Positions 1 through 12,229 of a stretch of DNA of 64,000 bases are shown here, piece after piece (positions within the stretch are counted from its first letter, which is position 1; each line of letters opens with the position of its first letter). The DNA is from Cymbidium sinense (lineage: Eukaryota; Streptophyta; Magnoliopsida; Asparagales; Orchidaceae). Location of the stretch: the NCBI GenBank assembly GCA_021442155.1, contig CM038222.1, forward strand, positions 23,732,148 through 23,796,147, in the 5' to 3' direction. The translations under genes and the position numbers were made by a program. The notes beneath the pieces were generated by a model. That model did not search any database and was not told where the DNA came from. It worked only from the letters and a program-made list of their open reading frames with translations.

Positions 1-2307
1 GGTTTATTTTATTTTTATTTTACATTTTGCTTATATTTTATTAAGGTTTTTTATTCTTAGGTTTATTTTATTTTTTTAATTTAGTTTAGGTTTTTATTTA
101 TTTTATTATAGTTTATTTTTTTATTTATTTTATTTTATTTTTAGGTTTAGGTTTATGTTTTATTTTAGGTTTTTAGTTTTATTTTATTTTTTTATTTTAT
201 TTAGGTTTAGGTTTTTTTATTTATTTTTTTTTTGGTTTTTGAGGTTAGGGTTTAAGGTTTAGGGTTTAGGGTTTAGGGTTCATGGTTTAGGTTATTAGGG
301 TTTAGGATTTTAGGGTTTTAGGATTAAGGATAGGGTTTAGGGTTTAGGGTTTAGGGTTTAGGGTTTAGTGTTTAGGCTTTAGGGTTTTTAGGATGTAGGG
401 TTTAGGGTTTAGGGTTTGCTTAGGGTTTAGAGTTAGTTTTGGGTTTAGGATTTAAGATTTATGGTTTTTAGTGTTTAGGGTTTAGGGTAGTTGGTTAGCA
501 GTGGAGGGTCCCAGTGGAGGGTTTGGGTCAGTGGGTGGTGGTTTATGGAGGGTTTAGGGTTTAGGATTTAGTGTTTAGGAAAGTTTAGGGTTTAGGTTTT
601 GGTTTATGGTTTATGGTTTAGTTTAGGGTTTAGGGTTTAGTGTTTGAGTTTAGGGTTAGTTTGTGGTTTAGGGTTCTTTATCTCTTTATTTTTATTTTTT
701 ATTATTTTAAAAAAACCAAGAAAACCAAGTAGTTAAGTTTATTTAGTTTATTTTTATTTATTTTACTTTATTTTATTTTTTTATTTTGATTTAGGTTTAT
801 TTTTATTTAGTTTAGTTTATTTATTTTAGTTTAGGTTTTATTTTTTGTTATTTTTAGGTTTAGATTTAGGTTTAGGTTTATTTTTTGGTTTAGTTTTTTT
901 ATTATATTTTAGGTTTAAGTTTTAGTTTTATTTTAGGTTCAGTTTAGATTTTTATTTTATTTTTTTAGGTTTAAGTTTTAGGTTTTATTTTAGTTTATTT
1001 TAGGTTTTATTTTTTAGTTTAGGTTTATGTTTATTTAGTTTTATTTTATTTAGTTAAGTTTAGGTTTTATTTATTTTAGGTTTAAGTTTTATTTATTTTA
1101 GTTTAGTTTATTTTAGTTTAGGTTAGGTTTATTTTATTTTATTTTAGGTTTAGTTTTGTTTAGTCATGGTTTAACTTTATTTTGATTTATTTTTTGGTTT
1201 ATTATTTAGGTTTAGGTTTAGGATTAGGTTTTATTTAGTTTTAAATTTTCTTTGGTCTCTTTACTTAGGGTGGGTTAGGGTGGGTGAGGATTTAGGTTTA
1301 GGGTTTGGGTTTGGTTTAGGGCCCAGAGAGTTTGGGTAGGGTAGTTTAGGGTACAGAGTTTTAGGCTTGGGGTTTATGGATGGTTTTTGTTAGGGTTGAG
1401 GGTTTAAGTTTTAGGTCTAGAGTTAAGGTTTTAGTTTAGTGTTTAGGGTGTTTGATTTTAGGGTTTATGCTTTAGGGTTAGTTTAGGGTTTAGGGTTTTT
1501 TAGCGTTCAGGGTTGTAGGTTTTGGTTTATGGTTTGTTTTAGGGTTATGGGTTTCTTAGGGTTCAGGGTTGTAGGTTTAGGTTTAGGGTTTATTTTAGGG
1601 TTTAGGGTTTAGGGTTTTTTTTGTTAAACTAAACGACAGGTTTAATTTAGTTTAATTTTTTATTTATTTTAATTTATTTTATTTTTTTTATTTATTTCAA
1701 ATTTTATTTTTATTTAGTTTAGTTTATTTATTTTATTTTATTTATTCTAGTTTAGGTTTTTTATTTTAGTTTATTTTTTGGGTTAAGATTTAGGTTTATT
1801 TTATTTTTTTCTTAGTTTAGTTTTAGTTTATTTTTTTTTTTCAAGTTTAGGTTTTAGGTTTTATTTTAAATCTATTTTTATGTTTTATTTTAATTTAGGT
1901 TAAATTTATTTTAGTTTACTTTATTTTATTTAGTTTAGGGTTTAGGTTTATTTATTTTAGGTTTAGGTTTAGGTTTTATTATTTTTAGTTTAGGTTTAAG
2001 TTTATTTTATTTTTATTTTAGGTTTAGGTTTTTTTTAGTTTAGGGTTTAACTTTTATTTTTATTTATTTTTAGGTTTTATTTTAGGTTTATTGTTTAGGT
2101 TTAGGTTTTTATTTAGTCTTTAATTTATTTTATTTTTTGGTTTATTTTATTTAGGGTTTAAGGCTATGGTTTAGGGTTAGGGTTTAGGGTTTAGGATTTA
2201 GGGTTTAGGTTTAAGGGTTTAGGGTTTAGGGTTTACAGTTTAGGGTTGAGGGTTTTAGGGTTTAGGGTTTTTCTGATTTAGGGTTTAGGTTTTACTTTTT
2301 CTTTTAC
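1..2307 (+). repeat. Degenerate telomere-like array, TTTAGGG/TTTAGG on + strand
   Basis: The stretch is almost entirely T-rich short-motif repeat. Two phases alternate. One is dominated by the plant telomere heptamer TTTAGGG (about 240-680, 1260-1620, 2150-2300). The other is dominated by TTTAGG and TTTATT blocks (1-240, 740-1250, 1640-2150). Phase changes carry a junction related to the one described elsewhere in the window (about 700-745 and 1616-1640). Heptamers are heavily mutated, so this is an old interstitial array and not a working telomere. G-rich islands near 480-550 and 1260-1400 look like heptamers drifted to GTGGAGGG/GGGTGGG forms. No gene is seen. Confidence 0.9.
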
Positions 2308-2333
2308 TTTTTTTTTTGGAAAAATAGGAAAAT

Positions 2334-2339
2334 TTTATT
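2334..2339 (-). promoter_or_regulatory. AATAAA polyadenylation signal of the first LINE
   Basis: TTTATT on the + strand is AATAAA on the minus strand. It lies about 17 bases before the oligo-A tail (T run at 2308-2317), the usual spacing for a polyadenylation signal, and it supports the placement of the LINE 3' end. Confidence 0.55.
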
Positions 2340-4400
2340 GCCATAAAGAAAAGGTACACTGTCCTAGTGGGGGAAAATCTCTAAGCTAAGAGGCTACAAA
2401 AGTCCTAAGGAGATAAGCCCCTAGCTAATACAATAGATAATGAAAGTAAGCTAATAAAAAAAGAAACAAAAATCCACCAAAAATAATCCTTAAAATCAAC
2501 AACAAACTTTCTCTGCTCCTTATGAAACCAGCACAGTCCAGCAGCAAAAGTCTCCCAACCTGTACTAGAGATTTGCAACAAGCTTGTAAAAGGATGAGTA
2601 CAGATAATGAAATAGTTAATTAAGCATAAAATATAAGAGCAAAAAGAAGTAAAAAGATGAAGAAAAGGCTCAGACGTAGTTACAATCATCTTAAGGAGTA
2701 GCACCATATGTAAGCATCCAAACATCAACTGAAGGGTTACAATTACATATTGTACTACGAGCCAAAAGGAGTGGGAAACATCAAGGCCATCATTTCTAGC
2801 ATACCTCTTGTAGCACCTTATCCAATGATGATCATCGCACAAACTTGCATAAAATATCAAACAACAAATATAACCACAAAACACCCAGCAGTCAGATATA
2901 TTAAACTCAGCAAAGTAGATAAGGAGGTAACCTATTAGGAAAGCATTAGACCAGAGGGAGCACCACCAAAGCCACCACCAAGAATTGCTAACACAGTTGC
3001 TAGGAGCAAACCTCACAATATGGGAAAAATGACTAAACAGAGACCAAACAAAGACAAAATGAGAACCATAGTTGATAAGGTCATTCATTAAAAGAACATG
3101 CAAAGAACCAAAAACAATACTATCCAGGGGAACAGTAAGACTAACATCAAGAATGTTAAGAACCAAGGCAACCATCAAAAAAGAAAGGGAAGAGGTTCAG
3201 CCACAATCCAGAAATGAAAATCCCAGTAGGTAGAAACAAGAAGAGAAGAATGGGAAAGAAAGTAGCTAGTTCCAAGCATAGACTCAAAAAGATCGGGAAA
3301 ATTATAACAAAGTAAATACTCTTTTGACCGAACAATCTAGCTAGAGCACCCAATCTAAGCAGCCAACAAGGTAGTCCACCCTGCAAGCCACCAAGACTGC
3401 CAAGGATTCAAATCAATAGACTTAGAACCATCAGTATGAAAGATAAAAATAGTCATCCAGTCACAAACATTGAAAAAATCCCAAGGGAAAGCCATAGACA
3501 TCATCCACCAATGCAAATCCAAGGACAAGAGAATCTAGTTTAAACAGCTAGATACAACAACCAAAAATAGAAAAAGTAAGAGCCCTTTAGGATCACAATA
3601 ACCCAACAACTAGAGACAGTTGCAAACAAGAACCCCAATAGAGTCATCATGCTAAGCCCAAAAAACATCCAACCAATAGTTTGCAACCTTCCAATTCATA
3701 ACACAAATTAAAAATAGAACCTCAGTATTACAGAAGGCACACCCAATATTCAGAAGATATAACAATCTAGAGGCTTCCAACCTTACACTCATCTAGAACA
3801 ACACTAAAGAAAGGATAGATAGCCGTAGGAAAATAGTTCTCCAATCTACAACCAAAAATAAAGAGCCCTCATAGTCACACAACTCCTCTTAGTAGTAGGA
3901 GTAAAACCAAGAGAGAAAGGACAATCAAAAGCAACTGGAAAAACCATCTTGATCAGTAAACAACAAGGTGATAGATCAGCCAGCCATAGCAGGAAGGTCA
4001 TTAAAATAGCATAAGCAACACCTAGAAAGAGAAAAATCCCATAGCCAAGAAACACCAATAAATAACCAACCATAAAATCCAGAGTAAATAATAAAGGCTG
4101 TAGAGAGATCCAACCAATAAAGAGAACCACACCAACTAGAAGACAAGCAAAACCCAACAGCCTCCACTTGTTGTAAACACCTCTATAAGTTGGGAGAGAA
4201 AACAAACCAGAAAATAAATATAACAACAAAAATCCAATAAATTGAAAGACAACCCCAACCCATCCAAAGAATGGTAAGAAACCAAATTGGAAAATAAAAG
4301 TAGGTTTATGAGAAGAAAAAAATCAAGACCAAACCAGCAAAAGATAAAACCAGAAATATTCAAAAATAATAATAAGGGGAAAGCCAAAGCCCCATAGGAG
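2340..4400 (-). other. Long 3' region of the first LINE, with open hydrophobic frames
   Basis: About 2 kb lies between the RNase H domain and the oligo-A tail. On the minus strand it holds several unusually open frames: 2405-3178 (257 codons), 3156-3386, 3846-4229 and 4136-4387. They are rich in Phe, Leu and Trp because the + strand is A/C-rich. I recognise no domain. The equivalent part of the second LINE (8112-9850) shows local similarity both in DNA (2691-2760 against about 8440-8520) and in the conceptual peptide (for example FGCLHM against LGCTHL). This may be homologous 3'UTR DNA and not protein-coding. I would not call these genes. Confidence 0.5.
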
Positions 4401-4408
4401 GAAAAAGG

Positions 4409-4910
4409 CTAAAAGCTTCTAACATAAGGCAAACCAGTTTTATCAAGATTCACAAGACCCTTTAAAAGGAAAGGGATGTCATCATTAGAAAACATTTGCA
4501 AAGAAGAAGACATGACCCCCAAATTGGCAAAAAAGTCAGCACAAGAGTACGCTTCCCTATAAATATGAGAAATTTGAAATTTTAGGTTAGCAAGAAGCCT
4601 CCTAGTATGATTAAGTAAATAATACACTTCAAGAATACCATGAGCATAAGATTTAAGTAAATCTAAAGAAGGAGAGCATCAACTTCAAACCAAATCTAAT
4701 GAAAACCTTGTTGTAAACAAATGGAAATTCCATGATGAAAGCCTTTGAGCTCAAAAATAACACATAACAAGGCTCTAAAGGGGCAGTAAAAGTAGATGTA
4801 ACCTTGATACTATGATCTCTCAAAATCCCACCACAGCCATAAGAACCATTAGAAATTGAGCCATCAGTGTTAACCTTAATGTAGTGATAATTAGGTTTAA
4901 TCTAGTATAT
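4409..4910 (-). pseudogene. LINE RNase H domain remnant
   Basis: The minus strand at about 4810-4880 encodes IKVNTDGSISNGSYGCGGILRD, the N-terminal RNase H motif with its first catalytic Asp in NTDGS and the GxGGxLR signature. The C-terminal part is read at 4409-4627 (LLNHTRRLLANLKFQISHIYREAYSCADFFANLGV region), matching the HVYREAN..ADxLAxxG end found in plant LINE RNase H domains. Stops and a frame change lie between the two parts, so it is not functional. The second LINE has a matching domain (9900-10352), which shows that the family carries RNase H. Confidence 0.8.
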
Positions 4911-5630
4911 AATTTTCTGGGTAGGAGAGACATTACCTAGGGGAAGGATAATCCCAAAATTCAAGGCCACAGACTTGCACCCTTTAAAACTAGAGTGAGT
5001 AAAAAGATTAGCTTTAAAAAGAGACAAAATTTTATATTTGGCTCTAGCAATAATATGATGATAATTCAAAGAAATATTACAATGCTTAGCATCATTTCTA
5101 TCCATCCAAATATACTAAAGAATAGTAATAGCTAAAAAATTTTTAACATGGGCCTTAGAAGTATGGGAGAAACATGCTTCAAGAAGTTGCATAATAGAAA
5201 ATGAACCATTAAAATGGAAAGTATTAAAAATATTATCATGCAAATTCCACATTTTAGCGAATAGGGTCATTCACAAAACATGATCCACACTTTCAATGTG
5301 ATAGAAACATTGACATTTAGAGGGGAGATGAAAACCTTTTTTCAGAAGAGTATCATGAGGGATATAATGCTTTAGAATGCGCCAAGTTAAAACTAAGAAC
5401 GAAGTAGAGACAGTAATATTTTATATTTTAGTAAAAATCAAGGACTCTTGATATTTAAATATGATGAAATGCCAAACATCCTTAAAAACAAAATCTCCAG
5501 AAGAAGAATTATTGAAGAGAATTTGGTCGGGTTCAATAGGGAAAGGATAAATTTTAAGGATTTTCTCAATGATCACATTAGGGAAAAGGATATTCAATTG
5601 AGCCACATCCCACTTATTATGAGTAATTAA
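4911..5630 (-). pseudogene. LINE zf-RVT / linker region remnant
   Basis: Minus-strand fragments correspond to the region between RT and RNase H in plant LINEs. Segment 4902-5105 carries MDRNDAKH followed by an IIARAKYKI helix, the usual W..RND.KH linker. A Cys-rich stretch near 5280-5335 (CFYHIESVDHVL) is the zinc-binding reverse-transcriptase C-terminal motif. Segment 5421-5606 carries the PDQILFNNSSSGDFVFKDVW block, typical of the (D.lvW..s.sG.fsvK.aw) part of zf-RVT. It is interrupted by stops and frameshifts. Confidence 0.75.
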
Positions 5631-6295
5631 CTAATTAATCTTAAACATCACAATGAAATGAGCATTTAGCAGGGAATCAATAGAGCCCTGCCCAAGCCAA
5701 TTGTCTTGCCAAAAGAAAGAGGAACTAGAATTGACTCCCTAAGAAATTAAGTTCTCAACATTCCATTTGATACTATAAAGTCTTCTCCACACAGGAGAAT
5801 CCCCATATTTGAAAGCACAAAAGAGGGGATGTTTGCCCTGACAATATTTAGCATTCATAAACTTTGACCAATAACTATGTTTATTTCTAATATTCCATTA
5901 CATTTTATAGAAAAAAATAGTTAATAGAATCCTCTAAAGTTTTGCAACCCAAACCACTTTCATTAATAGGACCACAACAGTTATGCCAACTAGCCCACAT
6001 TAATCTTTTGATAGAAAAGTTAGATCCCTAAACAAATTTATTAAAGAGTATATTGATCTTTTTAATAATAGAACATGTAGGAACAATAGTAGATAATAGA
6101 TACAAAGGCAGAGAGCAAAGGGTACTTTTGATCAGGATAAGTCTAGCTCCAAAGAAAAGTAAATGGAACTCCCAAGAGGAGGTTTTCTTATTAGTTTCTA
6201 AATAACTTCATCAAATAAAGAAGATCGTTTTGTTCCCCTATATAAGGGAGTCCCCAGATACTTGATAGGGAGAATTTGGTGCCGAAAAACTTGTA
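5631..6295 (-). pseudogene. LINE reverse transcriptase C-terminal (thumb) remnant
   Basis: On the minus strand, pieces in different frames match the end of a plant LINE RT: LPIKYLGTPLYRG near 6215-6275, a FHLLFFGARLILIKSTL block near 6130-6180 (family: GGRLTLIKSVL) and a VWRRLYSIKWNVENLIS block near 5745-5810. The catalytic palm motifs are upstream of the truncation point at about 6295 and are absent from this copy. Frameshifts and stops are frequent. Confidence 0.7.
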
Positions 6296-6300
6296 ATATT

Positions 6301-8111
6301 TCTAAATAAAAACGTAAACCTAAAAAATAAACTAAACTAAAATAAATAAAACCTAAACCTAAACCTAAAATAAACTAAACCTAAACCCTGGACTAAATTA
6401 AATAAAATGAGCTAAAAATAAACCTAAAATAAAAGCCTAAAACCTAAACCTAAAAAAATAAAATAAAAAGCTAAACCTAAACCTAAAAAGAAAAAATAAA
6501 ACCTAAACAAAAAATAAAATAAAATAAAAATAAACATAAACCTAAACCTAAACTCAAATAATGAACTAAAATAAAAAACCTAAACTAAAATAAATAAACT
6601 AAACTTTAAAAAATAAAAAATAAACCTAAATAAAATTAAAAACTAAAATAAACTAAATAAATAAACTAAACTAAATTAAAAATACATTAATAAACCTAAA
6701 CTAAACTAAACCTAAAATAAATTAAAAAACTAAAAAATAAATAAATTACATAAACAAAAATAAAGTAAACTAGATAAACTAACTAAATAAAATGAACCAA
6801 AACTACATAAATAGAAATAAACTAAAATAATCCTAAAATAAATTAAAATAAATAAGAAAACTAAAAAAAATAAAATAAAACTAAAGTAAATAAATAAAGA
6901 TAAATAATAATAAAAAATAAACTATCCTAAAAAAATAAACTAAAATAAAACCTAAACCCTAAAACTAGAAAAACTAAACTAAATAAAATAAACTAAACCT
7001 TAACATAACCCAAAAAATAAAAATAAAAAATAAACCAAAAAAATAAAGTAAAGTAATAAAACTAAATAAAAAAACTAATCTGAATAAATAAATAAAACAA
7101 ATAAACTAAATAAATAAATAAAATAAACTAAATAAAACTAAATTTAAAATAAACCAAACTAAATAAACTAAATAATAAATAAAAATAACCTAGATAAATA
7201 AAAATAAAAAATAAACTAAATAAAAACCTAAACTAAATAAACTAAAATAAACTAAATAAAATAATAAAATAAGTAAAATATACTAAATAAATAAACCTAA
7301 ACTAAAATAAACTAAACTAAAATAAATAAACTAAATAAATAAAAGAAATAAACTAAACTAAATAAAATATATTAATAAATAAACCTAAGATAAATAAAAT
7401 AAAAAACCTAAACATAAATAAATAAAATAAAATAAACTAAACTAAAAATAAACTAAATTGAAAATAAATAAACCTAAACCGAAAAGAAACAAAATAAACC
7501 TAAATAAATAATAAATAAAAATAAACCTAAATAAATAAACTAAATAAAAATAAACCTAAACCTAAAATAAAAATAAATACAAAAACTAAATAAACTAAAT
7601 AAACTAAACTAAAAATAAACTAAAAGTAAAAATAAAATAAATAAACTAAAATAAAACCTAAACTAAATAAATAAAAGAAAATAAATAAACTAAAATAAAA
7701 TTAAATAAACAAATAAACTAAACTAAATAAAATAAAATAAAAACTAATCTAAACTAAACCTAAATAAAAAATAAACTAAAATAAATTAAACCTAAACCTA
7801 AACAAAAAATAAACAAAATAATAAATTAATAAATAAATAAATAAAAATATATAAATAAAATAAACTAAAATAAAAAATAAACCTAAATAACAATAAAATA
7901 AACCTAAATAAAATAAACCTAAAAATAAACTAAATTAAATAAAATAAATCAGAACCTAAACCTAAACTAAACATAAACTAAATAAAATTAAACTAAACCT
8001 AAAATAAATAAATAAATAAAACCTAAACCTAAAATAAATAGATAAAAAATAAACTAAATAAACTAAAATAAGCTAAAAATAAATAAACCTAAAAAAATAA
8101 AATAAATAAAC
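6301..8111 (-). repeat. Degenerate AAACCT/AAATAA array (TTTAGG on - strand)
   Basis: This is almost pure A-rich repeat of AAACCT, AAACTA and AAATAA blocks with few complete heptamers. The orientation is opposite to that of the array at 1-2307, so the polarity of the telomere-like repeat flips across the intervening LINE. It belongs to the same A/T-rich hexamer phase seen later at 23.0-26.5 kb and 45.75-64 kb. No gene is seen. Confidence 0.9.
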
Positions 8112-8119
8112 TTTTTTTT

Positions 8120-9850
8120 GGGAAAATGTTAAGGTCCTTAAAAGGGGATAAACTCTAAAACTATCGTCAAGAGCTACAACCACAGAGAGTAAATCCCCAT
8201 CTAATTACATCCAAAAGTAAGTAAAAGCAAAAGAACAAGAAAAGATACATAGAGATCAAAGAATGGAAGATCCGGGCGTAAGCTCAATTAACAGAAATGA
8301 ACAGCAATGTAGCTGAAAAATAAAGGAGAGCTGCATTTGCAAATATGAAGAGGGAAGAATTAGTACAGATGAAATAAGAGGGCAGCAGAATAATGATTGA
8401 AGTGAAATTTTGAGGGAGAGGGCCCAAGATATTCACACCAAATTGGGGCAGATGCAAATGTGTGCATCCAAGCAACCATTGAATGGATACAACACAAGAG
8501 TTACTACCAAACCAATAAGGGGTGAAGCCATCATAGCCCACAAACTTGTGCCATGATAGCAGCCAAAGGATGAAGGATTTGTGGTCCTTAGTAGCTGCAA
8601 ATCTAAATAAAGACAAATACAATGTATATGAAAAATGCAAGCCATTATCCCAAATAGGATAACCATCAGCCATTATATGCACCATAGCATCAGAATCCCT
8701 ACCCAACACATGATAGAAAAACCAACAGTAGCAGGCTCGCAGGATGTGCAGGAATCCATGCCCGAATCAACTGAATCACAAGCACTTCATCTAGCCATGA
8801 TCATTACCAAAATTATACTAGTAAAGTCAATTGCACTACAAAACCAGCTAATGAAAAAAAATCACCACACTAATCAGCCCACCGCTACACAGTAGGCCAA
8901 ACAACAGACGAATCAACAGGCCAAAAGAAGGAACCATGACAGCCAAGTATTGATGGGAGCAAAAAACACAAAGTGTCTAGCAATTCCAAAGAACAGCACA
9001 TTCCAGCAAGCTGGAGGAACAGAAAAAACATTCCAAGCCTATTGGAAAACCAGTAAAACCAAATACAAGAGTTAGCCAGCTAATGGAAATAAACCAGCAC
9101 ACAAATCAGCCCAAAGCGACACAGCAAGCCAAACAGTAGACCCAATAGCTGGCCAAAAAAAGGGCCCATGCCAGCAAATATAGATGGCAGCAGAAAACAC
9201 AAAGAAACCAGAAACTACATAAATAGCATATTCCAGTAGTCTAGAGAAACCAGAAAAACCACTTACTCCAGTAGAACAGCAAATAAATCAGCACATGCCA
9301 TCCTATTTGAGAAATAGAAAAACACTCCTAGAAAATGAGGGAACAACAAACTAAATATACCAAAAAATCATGAACTTCAATGAAACCATATGTATTCCTT
9401 CAGTTCAAGGCCATGAAGCAACACTTGCCAAGAAGCATGGTGTTGACATATATTGTGAAAAAACATAGCAAGAAATAAGATTTGGAAAGAAACAACAGTC
9501 ATTTAACCTATCACCCTTAAACTCCATCAGCCTACGGCCATAAATATATAGCAGAAAATAAGCCCACGCAAACCAAAAGGCCAACAAAAAATTGGCCCTG
9601 TCGATCAAAAAGACATAAGTGAAAATTTTGTCAATACAGAAAGAGAGATAAGCATTTCCAGCTTGTAGCTTAATGAAACATGAAACATCATACCCTTCAA
9701 AATGAGACACAACATTATCAAAAAATCCCCATAAGAGGTGAGCAAGGCTTGGGTCAGAAGCATAGGAGAAGTAGAAAATACAATTATAGGAATGCATCAG
9801 AGAATAAGAAATAGTAAATAGTAAGAAAAGAGAGGGGGATAATTTCTAAG
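8120..9850 (-). other. 3' region of the second LINE, with open hydrophobic frames
   Basis: About 1.7 kb lies between the RNase H end and the oligo-A tail. The minus strand shows open frames at 8284-8709 (141 codons) and 9405-9797 (130 codons) with Phe/Leu/Trp-rich products and no recognised domain. Short local similarity with the 3' region of the first LINE suggests common descent. The + strand has loose internal repetition of blocks such as CCAGTAAAACCA/AAACCAGCACA between 8700 and 9300. Coding status is unproven. Confidence 0.45.
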
Positions 9851-9879
9851 GTATGGTAGGCCATATTATCCAAATTGAC

Positions 9880-10352
9880 TAAGCCATGTAGTTTAGGTAG
9901 ATTAGATTGATCAAAGAAATTTGATCATCTAATCTAGCACATTAGCAAGATAATCGACATGCATTTCCATCCCGCCAAACATGAGTGATTCTATAACAAA
10001 CTTGAGATAGAAGCATTCTAGTTTGATTGAGAAGAAAATACAATTCAGTGTTACCCATTTTATTAGAGGTTAATAGATCATTCAAAAGAAGAGCATCTAC
10101 TTCACTCCAAATGTTAAGCCAGTTTTTCTACAAATTGATCTCAACAGCTTTATTAATGACCATTAATTCAGCAAAAATAACAAAGCATGCAGGTAAAGAA
10201 TAGGCAAAAGCACAAGTTACCATGCCTTTAAAATTTTTGAAAATTCCACCACATCCAAAATTATTTTGAGAAACAGAACCATCAGTGTTAACCTTGATAA
10301 TATTATCATGGGGCTTAATCCAATAGACAATCTTATCATCTTTACAATTCAA
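9880..10352 (-). pseudogene. LINE RNase H domain remnant
   Basis: The minus strand encodes KVNTDGSVSQNNFGCGGIFKNF (about 10240-10305), the RNase H start with the NTDGS catalytic Asp and the GCGGI motif, followed by a FAELMVINKAVEI block with the second acidic residue (Glu) of the FxAEhxAl..al motif. The C-terminal segment FLLNQTRMLLSQVCYRITHVWRDGNAC lies near 9975-10055, followed by disrupted sequence where AD.LA is expected. It is homologous to the domain at 4409-4910. Confidence 0.8.
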
Positions 10353-10361
10353 ATGGTCAGG

Positions 10362-10808
10362 CTAGGTAAGACCAAGTTTATTAGCTACAAATTTGCAAGC
10401 TTTAAATTGATTGTTAGTAATTAAATTAGCATTGAATAAGGCACAAATTTTATCTTTGATTCTCGCAATAATTCTCTTATGATTCATAGGAATCCCATGA
10501 TATTTAGCATCATTTCTATCCATGCATATAAACAAAATGAGAGTGATGGCAGTTATCACTTTAATATGACCTTTAATAGTTCTTTGAAAATAAGCCTCCA
10601 GAAGTTGGTATAAAGATAGAGTTCCATTAAAAAGATTAATATTGAAAAGATCATCGTACCAAACCCATAATTTAGAGGCAATAGCTCCATTAACAAAGAC
10701 ATGATTCACATCCTCAATGTGATAACAACAATAGCATTTAAAGGGTAAGAAAAATCCTTTTCTCCACATAAGAAGTCCACGGGGATGAAATTTTTTAGAA
10801 TTCTCCAA
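10362..10808 (-). pseudogene. LINE zf-RVT and linker segment
   Basis: A 148-codon open segment on the minus strand. It carries CYCCYHIEDVNHVFVNGAIA (Cys-Cys-His pattern of zf-RVT: C..C...E...H.F..C..A..vW), then LWVWYDDLF, then MDRNDAKYHGIPMNHKRIIARIKDKI, the plant LINE W..RND.KH linker. It continues directly into RNase H downstream. Upstream the frame is lost near 10808. Confidence 0.85.
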
Positions 10809-11116
10809 ATAAGGATAAAATAAGAGATAGGTATAGTGTTATTCCAAAGTTTAAAAAATACATTAGAGAAGTCATGAGTTTCTTTAATATGAAACCAAAC
10901 ATCTTTAAGATTAAAATCTCCATTGTGAGAGAGCTCAAAGAGGATTTGATCGGCATGTTGGAATTGATATATAATATGTTGCGAGATTATGTAAAAAAGA
11001 GTAGAATGTAGTCAATAAGCATGACATCATTCCAATTGTTATTCACCATAAGGAGTCGACTTTAGTATAAGAGAATGAGTAGTTAATAAATTATCAATGG
11101 AACCATTGCCGCCTAG

Positions 11117-12223
11117 TTATCTTGCCAAAAAAGGAAGACCTGTGGTTGACCCCAAAGAAATAAGGGATTCAACTTCCCATTTGATGTTACAAAGTCTTTT
11201 CCATACATGTGAGTTACCCACTTTGTAAGAACAGGTGAGAGAATGCAGTAATAGTTTCACAGATCGTCTTACAACCCAGGCCACCTTTAGCAAGGGTGCC
11301 ACAACTTTTATACCAAGAAGTCTAATGCATCCTTTTAGAAGAGTTGTCAGATCCCCAAAAAAATTTATTAAGGTGGCGCTCGATTCTATTAAGAGTAGAA
11401 TTAGTAGAGACAATGGTTTGAATAAGATATAAAGGCATGGAGTTTAGGGTACTCTTAAGCAGAGTAAGTCTACCACCAAAAGGGAGTAAATGAAATTTCC
11501 AAACAGAAATTTTATTTGAGATTTTGGATAAGTTCATCAAAGAGATGTGATCTTTTGACCTTTATAAAGAGGAGCACCAAGATATCTAATGGGAAGGTGA
11601 TGTTGTTGATTCTTAAGATTTGGTCAATTCTGTTACTAGGAATTTTAGATGAAGGAATGAAACAACTTTTTCCTTCATTAATTGAAAGACCACTTTCCTT
11701 CCCCAATTTAACTAATAATTTCATTATTTTTTTGGTGTGATGAATGGAAGCATTGGAAAAAATGATGAAGTCAACAGCAAAGCTCAAATGAGAGGTAGGG
11801 ATGCCACCCATGGTTCTAAAGTACATGCTAGGATTATTATTGAATAGGTCATTAAGTATCCTAGAAAGATATTCCACTTCAATGATAAAAAGAGAAGGAC
11901 AATGGGTCTCCTTGTCTCAAGCCATGGGATGAGGGGAAGAAACATAAGGCCTCTCCATTTAAAATGATAGAAAACCAAGCATTTGTAATACAATTTTTAA
12001 TAAGAGATATGAATTTATCAGAAAACCCAAACAGAATTTGAAAGAGAAATTTCCAAGAGATATTGTCAAAGGCTTTAGAAATGTCTAATTTTAAAAGGAT
12101 ATTGCCACCTCTGATAGGGGCATCCAAGTCATGAATTAACTCTTGGGCTAGAAGAATATTATCGAATATAGCTCTGCCTCTGACGAAGCTAGTTTGAATA
12201 GGAGAGATAATTTTATGAAGCAA
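11117..12223 (-). pseudogene. LINE reverse transcriptase palm and thumb, active site mutated
   Basis: Three overlapping minus-strand frames together cover the RT palm and thumb. Segment 11879-12223 carries IQTSFVRGRAIFDNILLAQEL, then LKLDISKAFDNISW (catalytic motif A Asp present) and HGLRQGDPLS (motif B). Segment 11512-11877 carries SHLSFAVDFIIFSNA, where the family has FADDxxxF: the second position of the catalytic pair reads V-D in place of D-D. SGLSINEGKS follows. Segment 11322-11540 carries FHLLPFGGRLTLLKSTLNSMPLY. Frame changes between segments and the lost Asp make it non-functional. Confidence 0.9.
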
Positions 12224-12229
12224 ATGAGT

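Larger units (their letters stand above)
2308..6300 (-). mobile_element. 5'-truncated plant LINE (L1-like, RNase H-bearing), decayed
   Basis: This is a non-LTR retrotransposon copy read on the minus strand. Its 3' end is marked by a T10 run on the + strand (2308-2317), which is the oligo-A tail, with an AATAAA signal just inside it. Going upstream come a long 3' region (about 2.1 kb), an RNase H domain (4410-4910), a zf-RVT/linker region (4911-5610) and the C-terminal end of the reverse transcriptase with LPIKYLGTPLYRG at about 6215-6275. The RT catalytic core, endonuclease and ORF1 are missing, so the copy is 5'-truncated, as is usual for LINEs. Frames are broken by stops and shifts. It lies between telomere-like arrays whose orientation differs on its two sides. 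Confidence 0.85.

Noticed and set aside
1..700. Functional chromosome end
   Set aside because: Heptamers are heavily mutated, and the same kind of array occurs throughout with changing orientation, so it is interstitial.
2405..3178. 257-codon minus-strand frame with a hydrophobic, Trp-rich product resembling a membrane protein
   Set aside because: It lies in the 3' region of a decayed LINE, its hydrophobicity follows from an A/C-rich + strand, and no domain or promoter is seen. Kept only as part of the LINE 3' region.
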